The position numbers were made by a program, and so were the translations under genes. Source: Rhodoferax sp. (GTDB taxonomy: Bacteria; Pseudomonadota; Gammaproteobacteria; Burkholderiales; Burkholderiaceae_C). From it: DNA of 64,000 bases. The DNA lies in contig NZ_JAQTXM010000012.1 in NCBI RefSeq assembly GCF_028688795.1, forward strand, positions 1-64,000, given 5' to 3'. The notes below the pieces were generated by a model. The model did no database searches. It was not told the origin of the DNA and was given only the letters and a program-made list of their open reading frames with translations. Of this stretch, positions 63,490-64,000 are shown one piece after another (position 1 is the stretch's first letter; each line of letters starts with the position of its first letter).

Positions 63490-63601
63490 GCGCCTGAACC
63501 ATTTGTTGCCGATCGGTGGCAACGTTCCGGGTCAAGCTCGCCCGGTTCTGTGGCGTTGAGTTGGCGGGTCAGAATTCAAATTAGACAGGCCTCCCCAGCT
63601 A

Positions 63602-63626
63602 TTTTTTGTTGCAATGCAACAAAAAA
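63602..63626. promoter_or_regulatory. Perfect palindrome before the phasin promoter (PhaR-like site)
   Basis: Twelve-base arms TTTTTTGTTGCA and TGCAACAAAAAA flank one A, just upstream of the -35. A second similar site, CTGCACTGCAAC (63666-63677), lies near the transcription start. TGCA-centred sites are what PhaR repressors bind in front of phasin genes; the pairing with one site before the -35 and one at the start fits that model. Confidence 0.6.
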
Positions 63627-63627
63627 C

Positions 63628-63655
63628 TTGCAGGGTCACGGGTTTTCCCTATAAT
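63628..63655 (+). promoter_or_regulatory. Sigma-70 promoter of the phasin gene
   Basis: TTGCAG (63628-63633), a 16-base spacer and TATAAT (63650-63655), the best promoter match in the window. The leader to the phasin ATG is about 70 bases. PhaR-like sites flank it. Confidence 0.75.
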
Positions 63656-63732
63656 TCAGACCATGCTGCACTGCAACATTATTGTTTGAGGCAGCTGCAA
63701 TGTCCCGCATTTCATCTCTTAAGGAACTCACC

Positions 63733-64000
63733 ATGTTTATTACTGCTGACCAAATCACCGCCACCAACAAAACCAACCTCGACACCGTTCAAGGCCTGGC
63801 TACCAAGTCTTTTACTGGCCTGGAAAAGATGGTTGAGCTCAACTTGGCCGCTGCCAAGGCTTTGATGACTGAATCATTCAGCTACGCTCAAAGCTTGTTG
63901 GCCGCCAAAGACTTGCAAGCCGCTTTGGCTTTGCAAACGGCTGCTGTGTCTCCTTTGGCTGAAAAGACCGTGTCTTACAGCCGCCACGTGTATGGCATCG
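63733..64000 (+). CDS. phaP: Phasin (PhaP family), partial at window end
   Basis: 89 residues to the window edge, reading MFITADQITATNKTNLDTVQ, then LATKSFTGLEKMVELNLAAA and LMTESFSYAQSLLAAKDLQA. The amphipathic, Ala-rich helices and the FxGxEKxVELNLAAxKA pattern are those of phasins that coat polyhydroxyalkanoate granules. AAGGAA lies upstream of the ATG. The C-terminus lies outside the window. It implies PHA storage in this organism; no other pha gene is present here. Confidence 0.9.
   Translation, partial: MFITADQITATNKTNLDTVQGLATKSFTGLEKMVELNLAAAKALMTESFSYAQSLLAAKDLQAALALQTAAVSPLAEKTVSYSRHVYGI

Noticed and set aside
1..64000. tRNA, rRNA or prophage genes.
   Set aside because: No cloverleaf-like stretch, rRNA sequence or phage structural gene was recognised by eye; a tRNA scan would be the decisive test.

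Overview
The window comes from a Gram-negative betaproteobacterium, most likely Comamonadaceae (Rhodoferax/Polaromonas-like). The evidence is the order leuC-(entericidin)-leuD-leuB-asd-fimV-truA-trpF-trpB-trpA-accD, the order sdhC-sdhD-sdhA-sdhB-sdhE-gltA facing a GntR regulator and mdh, Comamonadaceae-type trimeric porins, an entire Liv-type ABC operon and a phasin. Almost all of it is core metabolism with intact genes. I saw no tRNA, rRNA, CRISPR array or prophage. The only mobile-element trace is the N-terminus of a probable IS66-type transposase at the left edge, next to a Phd/PIN toxin-antitoxin pair.

Layout. 1-1175: transposase edge and TA pair. 1235-3426: glmU plus an overlapping soluble histidine kinase. 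3493-8880 (minus): Lrp/AsnC regulator and a branched-chain-amino-acid-type ABC operon (livG-livF-binding protein-livH-livM). 9226-11094: glmS, so both ends of UDP-GlcNAc synthesis lie in one region. 11109-17635: two hypotheticals, a BacA/SbmA-like ABC exporter, 5'-nucleotidase, ilvA, an OsmC protein and coq7. 17783-21965: three porins. 22195-27378: YgjP-like metalloprotease, lysS, yggT, metY, accD. 27416-38762 (minus): trpA-trpB-trpF-truA-fimV-asd-leuB-leuD-entericidin-leuC. 38878-50545: a TCA-cycle block (gltA, sdhEBADC, a GntR regulator, mdh, a CitE-like lyase, acnB). 50690-52368: a PhoU-like DUF47 protein and the Pit phosphate transporter. 53038-55105: rpsP-rimM-trmD-rplS. 55201-63436: Nudix, CobD-like, hisC, rsgA, phhB, M48 protease, orn and an RhlE-type helicase. 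63733 to the end: phasin (partial).

The most striking feature is a dispersed repeat of about 50-65 bp, with a core like TAGCTGCTTGCGCTT followed by ATAAGGGCTAGAGGCC. I find about 15 copies, in both orientations. About half lie inside genes (glmU, the ABC exporter twice, trpA, trpF, the trpB 3' end, leuD, the citE-like gene, phhB). Within genes the element is always read in the single frame per orientation that lacks stop codons. It supplies the start codon of phhB, the stop codon of lysS, and the coding sequence just before the trpB/trpA junction. The behaviour resembles the in-frame palindromic elements known from Rickettsia; I know of no description for this lineage.

Regulatory DNA that can be read includes a perfect operator-like palindrome before the TA pair, a TCTTAT/ATAAGA operator between the GntR gene and mdh, a strong sigma-70 promoter flanked by TGCA-type (PhaR-like) sites before the phasin gene, and eight clear intrinsic terminators or terminator-like hairpins.
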